Assembly (NCBI GenBank): GCA_021404685.1
Contig: QWHC01000001.1
Location: forward strand, 186,001-250,000
Reading direction: 5' to 3'
Source: Chloroflexi bacterium CFX4
GTDB taxonomy: Bacteria; Chloroflexota; Anaerolineae; Aggregatilineales; UBA2796
Length of the DNA: 64,000 bases
Position 1 is the stretch's first letter. Every line of letters starts with the position of its first letter. The translations under genes and the position numbers were made by a program. This document shows, one piece after another, positions 1-9,716 of this stretch. The notes below the pieces were generated by a model. That model made no database searches. It was not told the DNA's origin and was given only the letters and a program-made list of their open reading frames with translations.

Positions 1-114
1 GCGCGTGCGTTGCAAGGGCAGCAGCTTTTCTTCCGCGATGATATTCACCTGAATGCGGAAGGCAACCGCGCCCTTGCCGAGCTTGTGGGCGACTTTTTGG
101 CGCGCAATCCATAA
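1..114 (+). CDS. SGNH/GDSL-type hydrolase, C-terminal end (partial)
   Basis: The first 37 codons of the window are the tail of a gene that starts outside it. The peptide contains DDIHLNAEGNRALAELV, which matches the last conserved block of SGNH/GDSL esterases, where Asp and His (D-x-x-H) complete the Ser-Asp-His catalytic set. The frame ends at TAA 112-114. Only the C-terminal block is visible, so the substrate (lipid ester, acetylated glycan or other) cannot be inferred. It is convergent with the sensor kinase gene that ends 16 bp downstream. Confidence 0.6.
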   Translation, partial: ARALQGQQLFFRDDIHLNAEGNRALAELVGDFLARNP

Positions 115-129
115 AGCGCCTCACCATGC

Positions 130-1797
130 CTAAGCCTCGGCAGCCGTCGGCAGATAGATGGTGAAGGTGGTTTGGTTGGGCACGCTCTCCACATGAATCT
201 GCCCGCCGTGCGCCTCGATAATGCTATGGCTGATCGCCAGCCCTAGCCCCGTGCCGCCTAGCTTGGTGGTGAAAAACGGATCGAAGATATGCACGATCAG
301 ATCAGGCGGAATGCCAACGCCGCTATCGCGCACCAAAAGTTCAAGGCAAGGCACGTCTTCGCACTGGCGGTCGGCAGTGGCGATCAACAGCGTGCCGCCG
401 TTCGGCATGGCATCCATGGCATTCACGACAAGGTTCAACAGCACTTGCCTGATCTGATCAGCGTTGCCGTGCGCTGGCTGCTGTGCTTCAAGGCGCAGCG
501 TAACACGCACGCGGGCATGTTCAAGCTGCTTGCCCGCCAGCACCATCACCTCATGGATCAGATCGTTCAGGGGCAGCGGTGTGAAAGCAGTTTGGGCAGG
601 GCGCGCAAAATCGAGCAGGCGGCTGACAATACGCTTGATGCGCTGCACGTCATGCGTGGCAAATTCGATCAGCTCACGGTCAATCGGGCGCGTCTGATCA
701 ATATCCTCAAGGGTCAGCTCAAGGTTGGTGAGCAAAGGTTGCAATGGGTTGTTGATCTCGTGGGCAATGCCGGCTGCCAGCGTGCCAAGCGCGGCAAGTT
801 TATCGGCGCGCAAGAGCTGCTGCTGCACCTTTTGGAGTGCCTCTGTGCGCGTTTGCACCATCGCCTCTAGGTTGTGGGCATAGGCTTGCAAGTCGCTATA
901 GAGCTGTGCGTTGCGGATGGCAAGCGAGGCTTGCGCGGAAACTGCCTCTAGCAGGCGCAGATCGTATTTGGAGAACTGGTTTGTCTGCTGGCTGGCAACT
1001 GCTAAAGCGCCGAAGACGCGCCCCTGATAGGCAAGCGAGACCGCAATGCCCGACCGAATCTGATCAGCAGTGAAAGCAGTGCTTAGCTCAGGCTCAAGCG
1101 TCTGGGCATCCTCTATGAGGACAGGCTGCCCATATTCCACAATGTAGCGCGGCAGCCACACCACCAAAAGCGGCAGCAGACGCTCAAGGCTGTTGCCGCG
1201 CACCAGCCAAAAATTAGGCGTGTTGGTATCATCCAGCAGCAAGAGGATTGCCGATGAGCCTTTCAGATGATCGAGCAAGGCGTCCAGCAGGTATTCAGCC
1301 AGTTCGGGCAGCGCCAAAGCACGCACCAACTGCGCGCCAATGCGGGAGAGAATGCCAAGCTGTGCGTTGCGCCGCTGCAAAGTGTCCTCAAGGCGGCGCG
1401 CTTTGATCTTGCTGCGGGCGCGGGCGATCAACTCGCTGGAGTTGAAGGGCTTCAGGATGTAATCATCAGCGCCCAAGCCAAAGCCGTGCGCCACATCTAT
1501 CGAATCGCGGGCGGCTGCCGTCACCACGATGATTGGAATGCGCTCAGTCAAGGAATCCTCACGCAGCAGGCGCACTGCCTCAAAGCCATCCATAACGGGC
1601 ATCTGAATATCCATTAGCACAAGGTCGGGCAGCAGGCTGCGTGCTTTTTGGACGGCGCTCTCGCCGTCTTCGGCTTCTTCCACGCGGAACGCCTCGCGCT
1701 CTAAAATGCGGCGCAAGAGCATACGGGCTTGTGGGTTATCATCGGTGATCAGAACAAGGGGTGGCAGTTTGCCATCAGATGAGTCCGAGTCGATCAT
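130..1797 (-). CDS. Hybrid sensor histidine kinase: receiver-GAF-HisKA-HATPase
   Basis: A 555-residue cytoplasmic signalling protein. Residues 12-128 form a CheY-like receiver with acidic DD at 19-20, phospho-acceptor D63 and K116 in the KPF motif. A GAF-like sensor domain spans about 150-300. A short coiled coil leads into a HisKA domain with the H-box around H346 (AGIAHEINNPLQ) and a HATPase_c domain with DSGVGIPPDL and GGTGLGLAIS boxes. There are no membrane segments. With the receiver at the N-terminus it likely receives phosphate from, or is gated by, another kinase. It is divergent from hsp20. The stand-alone receiver at 4972 is a possible partner, but that is only inferred from closeness. 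Confidence 0.9.
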   Translation of the reverse strand: MIDSDSSDGKLPPLVLITDDNPQARMLLRRILEREAFRVEEAEDGESAVQKARSLLPDLVLMDIQMPVMDGFEAVRLLREDSLTERIPIIVVTAAARDSIDVAHGFGLGADDYILKPFNSSELIARARSKIKARRLEDTLQRRNAQLGILSRIGAQLVRALALPELAEYLLDALLDHLKGSSAILLLLDDTNTPNFWLVRGNSLERLLPLLVVWLPRYIVEYGQPVLIEDAQTLEPELSTAFTADQIRSGIAVSLAYQGRVFGALAVASQQTNQFSKYDLRLLEAVSAQASLAIRNAQLYSDLQAYAHNLEAMVQTRTEALQKVQQQLLRADKLAALGTLAAGIAHEINNPLQPLLTNLELTLEDIDQTRPIDRELIEFATHDVQRIKRIVSRLLDFARPAQTAFTPLPLNDLIHEVMVLAGKQLEHARVRVTLRLEAQQPAHGNADQIRQVLLNLVVNAMDAMPNGGTLLIATADRQCEDVPCLELLVRDSGVGIPPDLIVHIFDPFFTTKLGGTGLGLAISHSIIEAHGGQIHVESVPNQTTFTIYLPTAAEA

Positions 1798-1932
1798 GGG
1801 CAGTTTTCCTATATCTCGCTAGGCGGATAGGGTAGCTAAATTGTAGCGCGCTTTGCTGCTTTTGTGTGTTTGGCGCGTGCTGTGGTAGAATCGCGCTAGT
1901 GAGGAAGTGTGTAGTAAGGGCTGGAGGCAAAA

Positions 1933-2397
1933 GTGGCTATAACGCAAGATGCCAACAGAGTGGAAGATGACTCCGAGAGCGATCTGACGCTTGATTCGGT
2001 GCATGGGCATCAGGTCACGCAGCATTGGATCATCATGCGGCAGTCGAATGTCTGGCGTCCGCCGACGGATGTTTTTGAACTGGCGGATCGTTTGGTGGTG
2101 ATGGTGGAAATTAGCGGCATGCGCGACGGTGAGTTTAACGTCTCGCTGCAAGAGCGCCGCCTTGTGATCAGTGGCATTCGGCGGCGTGCCGTGCGCGACC
2201 GCATGGCGTTCCACCAAATGGAAGTGCGCTATGGCGAGTTTCGCACCGCTGTAAGCCTGCCTTGGCATGTAGACCGCAACCGCGTCACCGCAACCTATAA
2301 GGATGGCTTTTTGCGCGTTGAACTGCCACGCGCCGCCAGCCAGAAAGTGCATATCGTCAACGTAGATGTAGATGGCGCACAAGGATCGGACGAGTAG
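1933..2397 (+). CDS. Small heat-shock protein, Hsp20 family
   Basis: A 154-residue alpha-crystallin-type holdase. The core runs from about residue 38 ([20 protein letters not shown]) to 140 and contains the family's beta-sandwich signatures, including [14 protein letters not shown] and the closing [12 protein letters not shown]. Such proteins bind unfolding proteins without ATP. The start is GTG at 1933, chosen because GGAGG lies at 1923-1927. A TAGAAT box at 1886-1891 is the best -10 candidate upstream, with only a weak -35. The stop is 5 bp before the lon start, so chaperone and protease are almost certainly one transcript, which fits joint use in protein quality control. Confidence 0.92.
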   Translation: MAITQDANRVEDDSESDLTLDSVHGHQVTQHWIIMRQSNVWRPPTDVFELADRLVVMVEISGMRDGEFNVSLQERRLVISGIRRRAVRDRMAFHQMEVRYGEFRTAVSLPWHVDRNRVTATYKDGFLRVELPRAASQKVHIVNVDVDGAQGSDE

Positions 2398-2402
2398 CCC
2401 AC

Positions 2403-4898
2403 ATGCCTCCCAGTAAACGGCTTAAGCGCCCTGCCCAAAGTGCAGCGCAGCCGATCACCGTTGAGAACGAAGAACAAGATGTTACGCTTAGCCCAGAAGG
2501 CGGACAGCAAAGCACCGAAAACACCGTGCAAGTGCCGCCTGAGCTGCCCATTCTGCCGCTGCGCGGTCTGATCGTTTATCCACAAACGGCAATGCCGCTC
2601 AATATTGGGCAAAAACGCTCGGTACGCCTTGTGGATGATGTGGTCAGTGGTGATCGCCTGATTGGGCTGATTGCCTCGCGCAACCCTGAACTGGAAACGC
2701 CCGAACCTAGCGATATTTACACTGTTGGCACAATGGCGGCCGTGCTGCGGCTGTTCCGTGCGCCGGATGGCACCATCCGCCTATTGGTGCAGGGCTTGGC
2801 GCGCATCCGTGTGGATGAATATACACAAAATGAACCGTTCTTGCGGGCGCGTGTTACGCACATCCCCGAAGTGGTGGAGACGACCAACGAAGTAGAGGCG
2901 CTCAAGCGCACCGTGATTGACCAGTTCAGCAAGCTGGCAGAACTCGTGCCAAGCATCCCTGGCGATCTGATCAATTCGGCGCTCAACACCAACGATCCGC
3001 TTCAACTGGTCTACGCCATCGCCACCTATATTCGCCTCAGCCTCGATAACTACCAGCGCATCCTAGAGTTGGATAGCGTGCTGGAAAAGCTGCATTTGCT
3101 CATGCAAATCCTCAGCAAAGAGATCGAGGTGTTGGAGATCAGCCGCAAGATACAGAGTCAGGCGCAGTCCGAAATTGAGCGAATGCAGCGGGACTACTAT
3201 CTGCGGGAGCAGTTGAAGGCAATTCGGCGCGAGCTGGGCGAAGATGACGAACAGCTTGCCGAAGTGGAGCAGTTCCGCGAACGTATTGAGGCTGCCAACC
3301 TGCCCGAGGAGGCACTGCGTGAGGCGCAACGTGAGTTGGAGCGCATGTCGCGCCTGCCGGCTGCCTCTGCTGAATATGGCGTGATCCGCACCTACCTTGA
3401 CTGGATGACCAGCCTGCCTTGGGCAAAGCGCACCGAGGACAACCTGAACATCCGCCATGCGCGTCAAGTGCTGGAAGCTGATCACTATGGCTTGAAAGAC
3501 ATCAAAGAGCGCATCCTAGAGTTTTTAGCGGTGCGCCGCCTGCGCGCTGAACGTTATGGCGACGCCAGCCCAACCGCTGCCGATACAGCGCGCCGTGATC
3601 GGCAAGGTGCCATCCTGTGCTTTGTCGGTCCGCCCGGTGTTGGTAAAACCTCGCTGGGTGCCTCGATTGCGCGTGCTATGGAGCGCAAATTCACGCGGAT
3701 GAGTTTGGGCGGCGTGCGCGACGAGGCAGAAATACGCGGCTTCCGCCGTACCTACATCGGCGCGATGCCCGGACGCATGATCCAGACGCTGCGCCGCGTC
3801 GAGACGCGCAACCCAGTCATCATGCTGGATGAGATTGATAAGCTAGGGCGCGATTTTCGCGGCGATCCGTCGGCGGCGCTCTTGGAAGTGCTTGACCCAG
3901 AGCAAAATCACGAATTTCGTGATCACTACCTAGATGTGCCGTTTGATCTCTCGGAAGTGCTGTTCATCACCACCGCCAACGAGCTAGAGCCGATTCCCGG
4001 TCCGCTGCGCGACCGTATGGAGATCATCACGCTCTCCGGCTACACAGAGCAAGAAAAGATACAGATCGCCTCGCGCTACCTTGTGCCGCGCCAAATCCGT
4101 GAGAACGGCTTGCGCCCGAACGAGGTGCAGTTCACCACAGAGGCGCTCCAAACCTTAGTGCGCGATTACACCCGTGAGGCAGGCGTCCGCAGCCTAGAGC
4201 GCGCTATCGGCGGTGTGGCGCGCAAAGTGGTCACACGCATCGCCGAGGGCGACGTGAAGCGCGTCCGCGTGACGCCAGCGGCTGTCCGTAAGGCGCTGGG
4301 CAAGCCACGCTTTGGTTATGGCGAAGAACTGACCACACGCACTGAACTGCCCGGCGTTGCGACCGGACTCTCGGTGACTGCCTTCGGCGGCGATGTGCTG
4401 TTTGTGGAAGCGACACATATGCCGGGCAGCAAAGGCTTCCAATACACGGGTCAGCTTGGTGAGGTGATGCAAGAGAGCGCACGGGCAGCGTTTAGTTATC
4501 TGCGGGCGCACGTCACTGATTTGGGCGTGCCTGCTGATTACTTTGAGAAGCACGATATTCATCTGCACGTGCCGGCTGGCGCAGTGCCAAAAGATGGCCC
4601 TTCCGCCGGCGTGACGATGGTGACGGCGCTTGCCTCACTGCTGACGGGACGCACCGTGAAGCACAACGTCGCTATGACGGGCGAGATCACGCTGCGCGGC
4701 AAGGTGCTGCCGGTGGGCGGTGTGAAAGATAAAGTGTTGGCGGCGCACCGCTTCGGTGTGGATACCGTTATCTTGCCAAAGCGCAACGAACCCGACCTAG
4801 ACGATCTGCCCAACGACGTGCGTGCCGCGCTCACCTTTGTGCTGGTGGACGATGTGAACGAAGTGCTGCATACAGCACTTTCGCCCAAACGCGAATAA
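2403..4898 (+). CDS. lon: ATP-dependent protease LonA
   Basis: A full-length 831-residue LonA, close to the usual 780-830. After a polar 45-residue extension comes the LON substrate-binding domain (about 47-245), a coiled-coil linker, the AAA+ module with Walker A GPPGVGKT near 409-416 and Walker [11 protein letters not shown], and the serine protease domain. The catalytic dyad is S734 (DGPSAG) and K777 (GGVKDK), with the family's 43-residue spacing. It unfolds and degrades damaged and regulatory proteins in the cytosol using ATP. It lies 5 bp after hsp20 and is probably co-transcribed with it. All key residues are present. Confidence 0.98.
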   Translation: MPPSKRLKRPAQSAAQPITVENEEQDVTLSPEGGQQSTENTVQVPPELPILPLRGLIVYPQTAMPLNIGQKRSVRLVDDVVSGDRLIGLIASRNPELETPEPSDIYTVGTMAAVLRLFRAPDGTIRLLVQGLARIRVDEYTQNEPFLRARVTHIPEVVETTNEVEALKRTVIDQFSKLAELVPSIPGDLINSALNTNDPLQLVYAIATYIRLSLDNYQRILELDSVLEKLHLLMQILSKEIEVLEISRKIQSQAQSEIERMQRDYYLREQLKAIRRELGEDDEQLAEVEQFRERIEAANLPEEALREAQRELERMSRLPAASAEYGVIRTYLDWMTSLPWAKRTEDNLNIRHARQVLEADHYGLKDIKERILEFLAVRRLRAERYGDASPTAADTARRDRQGAILCFVGPPGVGKTSLGASIARAMERKFTRMSLGGVRDEAEIRGFRRTYIGAMPGRMIQTLRRVETRNPVIMLDEIDKLGRDFRGDPSAALLEVLDPEQNHEFRDHYLDVPFDLSEVLFITTANELEPIPGPLRDRMEIITLSGYTEQEKIQIASRYLVPRQIRENGLRPNEVQFTTEALQTLVRDYTREAGVRSLERAIGGVARKVVTRIAEGDVKRVRVTPAAVRKALGKPRFGYGEELTTRTELPGVATGLSVTAFGGDVLFVEATHMPGSKGFQYTGQLGEVMQESARAAFSYLRAHVTDLGVPADYFEKHDIHLHVPAGAVPKDGPSAGVTMVTALASLLTGRTVKHNVAMTGEITLRGKVLPVGGVKDKVLAAHRFGVDTVILPKRNEPDLDDLPNDVRAALTFVLVDDVNEVLHTALSPKRE

Positions 4899-4971
4899 CC
4901 TATGGCGCGCCTATCTGGGGTAGGGCGCGTCATTGAGCAGAACTGTAGCAAAACTGTAAAGGATAGTTGCC

Positions 4972-5334
4972 GTGCCAAAAGTCATGATTGTTGATGATGA
5001 TCGGACGACAGTAATGCTTTTGCAAACGCTGCTTGACCTTGATGGCTTTGAGGTCATCTTGGCGGCGCGTGGCAGTGAGGCGTTGGAGATTGCACGCAGA
5101 GAAGCACCGGACGCTTTTCTCATTGATTATCACCTTTCTGGCAACATGTACGGCACCGATGTGATCGAGCAGTTGCGCGCCGAATCTGTCTTTCAGCAGA
5201 CGCCCATCATCATGACTTCGGGCATGAACGTTGAGGAGGCAGCCTTGCGCGCAGGTGCCAACCTATTTTTGATCAAACCCTTCGATCCCGCCGAACTGCC
5301 AAGCCTATTGAATCAGTTGCTTAGCTCGGTTTGA
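4972..5334 (+). CDS. Stand-alone response regulator receiver protein
   Basis: A 120-residue CheY-like receiver without an output domain. Visible are the acidic pocket VDDD (8-10), the phospho-acceptor D52 in LIDYHLSG, the switch Thr/Ser in MTSGM, and K102 in IKPFDP. The start is GTG 4972. Single-domain receivers relay phosphate or act by protein contact. Located 73 bp behind lon on the same strand, it may be read through from the hsp20-lon transcript. No output partner can be named from sequence. Confidence 0.9.
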   Translation: MPKVMIVDDDRTTVMLLQTLLDLDGFEVILAARGSEALEIARREAPDAFLIDYHLSGNMYGTDVIEQLRAESVFQQTPIIMTSGMNVEEAALRAGANLFLIKPFDPAELPSLLNQLLSSV

Positions 5335-5389
5335 TCGGAGTTTTCACCATGTGAACACCCTCATACCGTATTTTGGGAATGTTTAGCGT

Positions 5390-7321
5390 ATGACCAACAA
5401 ATCAATCAAGCGTAACGGCAAAATGCAGTGGTATCGCGTTGACCTGCATATTCACACGCCTGCCTCTGCCGATTACCAAGAGCCGAATGCGACTTACCTC
5501 GATATTTTGCGCCGTGCCGAAATGCGCGGCTTGGATATTATTGCGTTTACTGATCACAACACGGTTGCCGGCTACGGCGCCATGTATGATGAGATCAAGA
5601 CCCTGGAACTGCTGGCACAGCGCGAGCGCGCCACGCCTGAAGAACGCCGCCGCCTTGCCGAGTACCGCCGCCTGCTGGATAAAATTCTGGTGCTGCCCGG
5701 CTTTGAATTCACCGCCACCTTTGGCTTTCACATTCTAGGGTTGTTTTCGCCCGCCTTGCGCGTCCGCCAAATTGAGCATATCTTGCTCAGCCTGCATGTG
5801 CCTGCTCAATCGCTGGATGACGGCTTGACGAACGTCGGCGCCTCATCAGACGTGCTGACTGCCTACCGCATGATCAACGAGGCAGGCGGCATCGCCATCG
5901 CCGCGCACGCCAATTCAACGCACGGCGTTGCCATGCGCGGCTTTGATTTCGGCGGACAGACGCGCATCGCCTACACGCAAGACCCTTACCTGCACTGCCT
6001 TGAAGTGACCGACCTTGATCGGCGCGGACGCGGCACGACCGCCCGCTTTTTCGATGGCACCAAGCCCGAATATCCGCGCCGTATGCGCTGCATTCAAGGC
6101 TCAGACGCACACCGCATCACCAAAGACCCACGCAACGAGAAAAATCTTGGGATTGGTGACCGCATCACCGAAGTGCTGCTCTCGGAACGCTCGTTCGAGG
6201 CGCTGCGCGAGATGTTCACCAGCAACGACTTTGCCCGTTCCCGCCCCTACTTCGGCGGGCAGGAGGTCTACGACTATGTGCAGATGGCGCGTGAGGCAGG
6301 CCCGAGCATCGTGCAGTCCTTTCACGAGAGCATGGCGCGGCAGGGCGGCAAACTCTACGCCGTGATCGCTGATGTGTGCGCCTTTGCCAACACCAACGGT
6401 GGCACGGTCTACATCGGCGTTTCGGCGGATATGACCACTATTCCAGTGGGTGTCAGCAACATTGGCGAGAGCATCGAGTCGCTGCGGACCGAGATTGCGC
6501 GCAGCATCAATCCGCCGATTGAGGTGGAGATTGACGCGCAAGAGACTTCCGGCAAGTCGGTCATCCGCATTCAAGTGCCACGCGGCAACGACTCGCCCTA
6601 CGCCATTGACGACAACAAAATCTATGTGCGCGATGAGGCAGAGACCAGCCTTGCCGTCCGCGATGAGATTGTGCGCTTGGTGCTGAAGAAAACGCAGCGC
6701 AGCGCGCCAGCAGCGGCTGAAGCACCCAAGAAAACGACCGCCACGCTACGCCCGGTCACCGTGCTGCCTGCTGCCGAGAGCCTGCCTGTGCCACTGGTCA
6801 AAGCTGATCCAAGTGCTGAGGGTGTGCCGAGCAGTGCCGTTGTGCTGGGTGAGCCAGCCGCCGAGCCTGCCAAGCGCGCACGGCGCAGCCGCACGCCCTT
6901 GAAACCGCCAACTGGCACACCGAGCCGTGATGACTCCGCGTTAGCGAGCGCGCCACGCACCGGCGTTGAGATCATCGGCACCGAGACGCGCAAAGGCGAG
7001 CAGTACCACATCATGCGCGATCTGCGGAATGGCAGCATCGTGAAGAACGTGACGCGCACCTCAGCGCGCCGCCTGTGGCACTATGCTATTATGCAGCACG
7101 AGACCAACCCGGTTGACCTCAATTTGGTGCAGTGGGTTGGCAACGTCGGTTTGTGGAAGCGCTACAAGCGCGGCGGCGTCATCCGTTACGATCTGGTGCT
7201 GACCGAAGGCGGGCATACGCGCACCTTCTACGGCGTCACCGAAGATGGGATGCAGGGCGCTTGGGCGCAGTTCGTCAGCGATGAAGAACCGACCATCATC
7301 GAGGACGCCAACGACGATTAG
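5390..7321 (+). CDS. PHP metal-dependent domain fused to AlbA_2 (Schlafen-like) domain
   Basis: A 643-residue multidomain protein. Residues 14-270 are a PHP (polymerase and histidinol phosphatase) domain with metal-ligand motifs DLHIHT (18-23), FTDHN (53-57), [13 protein letters not shown] and GSDAH. Residues about 305-435 match AlbA_2, the putative nucleic-acid-binding domain shared with Schlafen proteins ([29 protein letters not shown]). A Pro/Ala-rich linker (about 440-520) leads to a basic C-terminal module of about 115 residues ([14 protein letters not shown] to WAQFVSDEE) that I do not recognise. PHP domains hydrolyse phosphoesters; a role in nucleic-acid processing is inferred from the fusion. 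A clear terminator follows. Start ATG 5390 has no strong ribosome site; ATG 5423 is an alternative. Confidence 0.8.
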   Translation: MTNKSIKRNGKMQWYRVDLHIHTPASADYQEPNATYLDILRRAEMRGLDIIAFTDHNTVAGYGAMYDEIKTLELLAQRERATPEERRRLAEYRRLLDKILVLPGFEFTATFGFHILGLFSPALRVRQIEHILLSLHVPAQSLDDGLTNVGASSDVLTAYRMINEAGGIAIAAHANSTHGVAMRGFDFGGQTRIAYTQDPYLHCLEVTDLDRRGRGTTARFFDGTKPEYPRRMRCIQGSDAHRITKDPRNEKNLGIGDRITEVLLSERSFEALREMFTSNDFARSRPYFGGQEVYDYVQMAREAGPSIVQSFHESMARQGGKLYAVIADVCAFANTNGGTVYIGVSADMTTIPVGVSNIGESIESLRTEIARSINPPIEVEIDAQETSGKSVIRIQVPRGNDSPYAIDDNKIYVRDEAETSLAVRDEIVRLVLKKTQRSAPAAAEAPKKTTATLRPVTVLPAAESLPVPLVKADPSAEGVPSSAVVLGEPAAEPAKRARRSRTPLKPPTGTPSRDDSALASAPRTGVEIIGTETRKGEQYHIMRDLRNGSIVKNVTRTSARRLWHYAIMQHETNPVDLNLVQWVGNVGLWKRYKRGGVIRYDLVLTEGGHTRTFYGVTEDGMQGAWAQFVSDEEPTIIEDANDD

Positions 7322-7337
7322 GCAGGGGTGCTAACCG

Positions 7338-7378
7338 CCGCACCCTCAGCGAGCTATCTGCGTGAGGGTGCGGTTTTT
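7338..7378 (+). terminator. Intrinsic terminator after the PHP-AlbA_2 gene
   Basis: An 11-bp perfect stem, CCGCACCCTCA at 7338-7348 with TGAGGGTGCGG at 7363-7373, encloses a 14-nt loop and is followed by TTTTT at 7374-7378. It lies 17 bp after the upstream stop codon. The T-run overlaps the stop codon of the convergent restriction endonuclease gene. Confidence 0.92.
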
Positions 7379-8156
7379 AGGGTGTAAACCGCTGGAAGGC
7401 TGCATCCAACTCAGGGCGCAGTTCAACGCCGACTTGCTCGAATAGATCGAGCAAGGCTTGATAGCTGCCTTCACCACCCAGAAAATCCCAAAATTGCTCT
7501 GCGACAAAAAGCTCATGCGTCAAGTCCATCATGCCGCGGGCTGTCCAGCGTTCATAAGGCTGCGGCGCGTAGGGATTGTAGGGAATGGCAATCGCTGTGG
7601 TCAGCGCGATGTGGGGCTGGTGTGCGAAAAGCACGGCTGCCCACTCTAACAGCATCCTCTTGAATTTCTTGAAATCACCCTGATTGGGCTTGGCTGTCTT
7701 AAGGTCAAATAGATAATGCTGCCCGTTATCCTGTTCAAGGTAAAGGTCTACACGGGTTGCTTTCATCGTGGTCACTTTACCAGTGGCAGCAACCTGCCGA
7801 AGCGTTTCTAGTTCTTCAACTTTGTTGGGTGTAATCCGCGCTTCCGAAGGTGCATTCAGCATTTCGGTGATGGCGTCTTGTGCGCCGCTGTAAATGGTGC
7901 GTTGCAACGCGACCTGCCGCCGAACAACCTTAAAATGCGGCGTTGCCAGTGCAACGGCTACAGGCTCGAAAATGCTTGTCCCAAAACTTGTGTTGAGCGA
8001 ATGTATGAACGAATAGAGCGCTAAGCGGTCTGCACCAAGTAACCGTGTATGAAACGGCATAGCACTCGGCTCTGGTTGATAGTGTTTTAGCTTACCAAGC
8101 AAGCTATGACGCAATATCGCTTTGATGTGCGCTGCTTGTGGTGCTGTAAGGCTCAT
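7377..8156 (-). CDS. TdeIII-family type II restriction endonuclease
   Basis: A 259-residue protein that resembles the TdeIII family (RE_TdeIII) along its whole length: AMPFHTRLLGADRLALYSFI, SLNTSFGTSIFEPVA, and IPYNPYAPQPYERW near the C-terminus. The catalytic core is a PD-(D/E)xK-like segment, VDLYLEQDNGQHYLFDLKTAKP, with Asp and the FDLK pair as expected metal ligands. Family members are reported to cut GGNCC-type sites, but specificity here is unproven. The ATG overlaps the stop of the methyltransferase gene by 4 bp (ATGA), so translation is coupled and the methylase is made first. The gene looks intact. Confidence 0.85.
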   Translation of the reverse strand: MSLTAPQAAHIKAILRHSLLGKLKHYQPEPSAMPFHTRLLGADRLALYSFIHSLNTSFGTSIFEPVAVALATPHFKVVRRQVALQRTIYSGAQDAITEMLNAPSEARITPNKVEELETLRQVAATGKVTTMKATRVDLYLEQDNGQHYLFDLKTAKPNQGDFKKFKRMLLEWAAVLFAHQPHIALTTAIAIPYNPYAPQPYERWTARGMMDLTHELFVAEQFWDFLGGEGSYQALLDLFEQVGVELRPELDAAFQRFTP

Positions 8157-9568
8157 GTTGCGGCTGCCTGCTGCATCTCAAAGATCGTCTCTTGATAGGG
8201 ATCATCGCCGCGCCCTGTCCGCTTGGTAACCGCACGCTCAAAGCGCTGAACAATTTGCAAATTGGCAGCGGTTGCGATCTGCGAGTAAAGGTTAAAGCGA
8301 TCATTCGCCACAATGAACAGTTTGGCATCGGGCTTCAGCACACGTAGCACATTCCGCAAAACGGCAGCAATCCCTTCAACGTAGGCTTCTTGGGCGCGCT
8401 TCGACTTGCCCGCTCGTTTCGCGCCGATCTCCAGTGCATCTTGGCGCGGAAAGCCAAATAGCTCATAGGCATAGGTGTGCTGATCGTGATAATCAATCTG
8501 CCCAACATACGGTGGTGAGGTAAAAACGCCATCAAAGCGCTGATCAGCAAACGGCGTGCCTGTTAACGCCGCACGAATATCCAATGTGCGTGAATCGCCT
8601 TGCAGCACAACCACAGCTTTTTCAGAGCGCACACGCGCAAAGGCTGCCAACCGCCGTGCGGTATCTTCGCTGTAGGCGTGAATTTTTTCAAGGCAGTTAT
8701 CAATCGGTGTGCAGTAGCGCTTGTGTTTTTGGCACCAATACTGCTCACCCACAGGCAGCGGCGCCTTCGGTGTGGCAAGATCGTAGTGAGAGACTAGGCG
8801 TGCTGAGCGTGCGGCACGGCTCAAAATCACCTTGAGCAGGTCTTGGTAGGTATATTGCGGAATGAGCGCACGATAATACAGCATTTCGGCTAGAGCGCGT
8901 GGCGCAAACCATGCCTTCAAATAGTCACTGGTGCAAGCCGCCAGCAGCGATTGTGCAGTTTGAGCAGGGTCATCTTCTGGAAACAAGGGCAGGGTGGCGT
9001 GCTGCGCTGTGTTGAGCGCGGCAACGCGGCGTTCTATATCCAAAATTTCGGCACGTGCTTTGATAAGATCATATTGATCAGTTTTTACTTTAGCGATCAG
9101 GCAATTGAAAGGCGAAATATCAATGCCTAGCGCGTGCAGATGGAGTTCGTTCGCCTGCACCAACGTCGTGCCTGATCCCATGAATGGATCGAGAATGCGC
9201 GACTCTGGGCTGAAGAAGCGCGCTAAGAACCACTCGACCAACTGCGGAATGAATTTGCCGAGATAAGGGTGCAGCCGATGCACATGCTTGGTGCGCTGAT
9301 GTTCAGGCACACTGTGGAAGCCCAGTTCGTCATGCAGCCCGTCAAGCTGATGTTTTGAGGTGGCTTGCTGGACATGCCCTAAAAACGCACGCAATTCGCG
9401 CAGCGAAACACGCAGTTCGCCACTTTTGGCACGCTGAATTTGTTCGCCCTGACGGTTGTATTTATTAATGCGCTGGCGCTGAATATAATCGCGGATGTTG
9501 TGGGGCGTTTTGCCGGTGCGTCGGGCGGCTTCTTCAAGGGTCACTAACTCAAGATCGGCGCTCATCAT
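8153..9568 (-). CDS. Type II DNA methyltransferase with N-terminal helix-turn-helix
   Basis: A protein of about 471 residues. The N-terminal 60 residues (EEAARRTGKTPHNIRDYIQR, then RVSLRELRAFL) resemble a MerR/excisionase-like DNA-binding fold. The methylase has the AdoMet motif DPFMGSGTTLVQANE and the catalytic motif FTSPPYVGQIDYHDQ; the SPPY form favours N4-cytosine (or N6-adenine) methylation. It should protect the host from the TdeIII-like enzyme encoded right behind it in a 4-bp overlap. The start is uncertain: ATG 9568 or 9565 is preferred, while TTG 9592 would add 8 residues. TATAAT lies at 9601-9606 (minus strand) without a good -35. The extra DNA-binding domain could allow self-repression, which is inferred. 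Confidence 0.86.
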   Translation of the reverse strand: MMSADLELVTLEEAARRTGKTPHNIRDYIQRQRINKYNRQGEQIQRAKSGELRVSLRELRAFLGHVQQATSKHQLDGLHDELGFHSVPEHQRTKHVHRLHPYLGKFIPQLVEWFLARFFSPESRILDPFMGSGTTLVQANELHLHALGIDISPFNCLIAKVKTDQYDLIKARAEILDIERRVAALNTAQHATLPLFPEDDPAQTAQSLLAACTSDYLKAWFAPRALAEMLYYRALIPQYTYQDLLKVILSRAARSARLVSHYDLATPKAPLPVGEQYWCQKHKRYCTPIDNCLEKIHAYSEDTARRLAAFARVRSEKAVVVLQGDSRTLDIRAALTGTPFADQRFDGVFTSPPYVGQIDYHDQHTYAYELFGFPRQDALEIGAKRAGKSKRAQEAYVEGIAAVLRNVLRVLKPDAKLFIVANDRFNLYSQIATAANLQIVQRFERAVTKRTGRGDDPYQETIFEMQQAAAT

Positions 9569-9716
9569 CAACTCGGCTTCATAGTGTAGCAATGTGCGGC
9601 ATTATAACACACCTCTCGCCTGCCGCTGCGGATCAGCAAGCGCGGACAGAAAACAGTGAGGCGATTCGTACTGTGAACCGCCTCAGAGCGTAAGTAGATA
9701 GGCAGCCCGTGATCAG

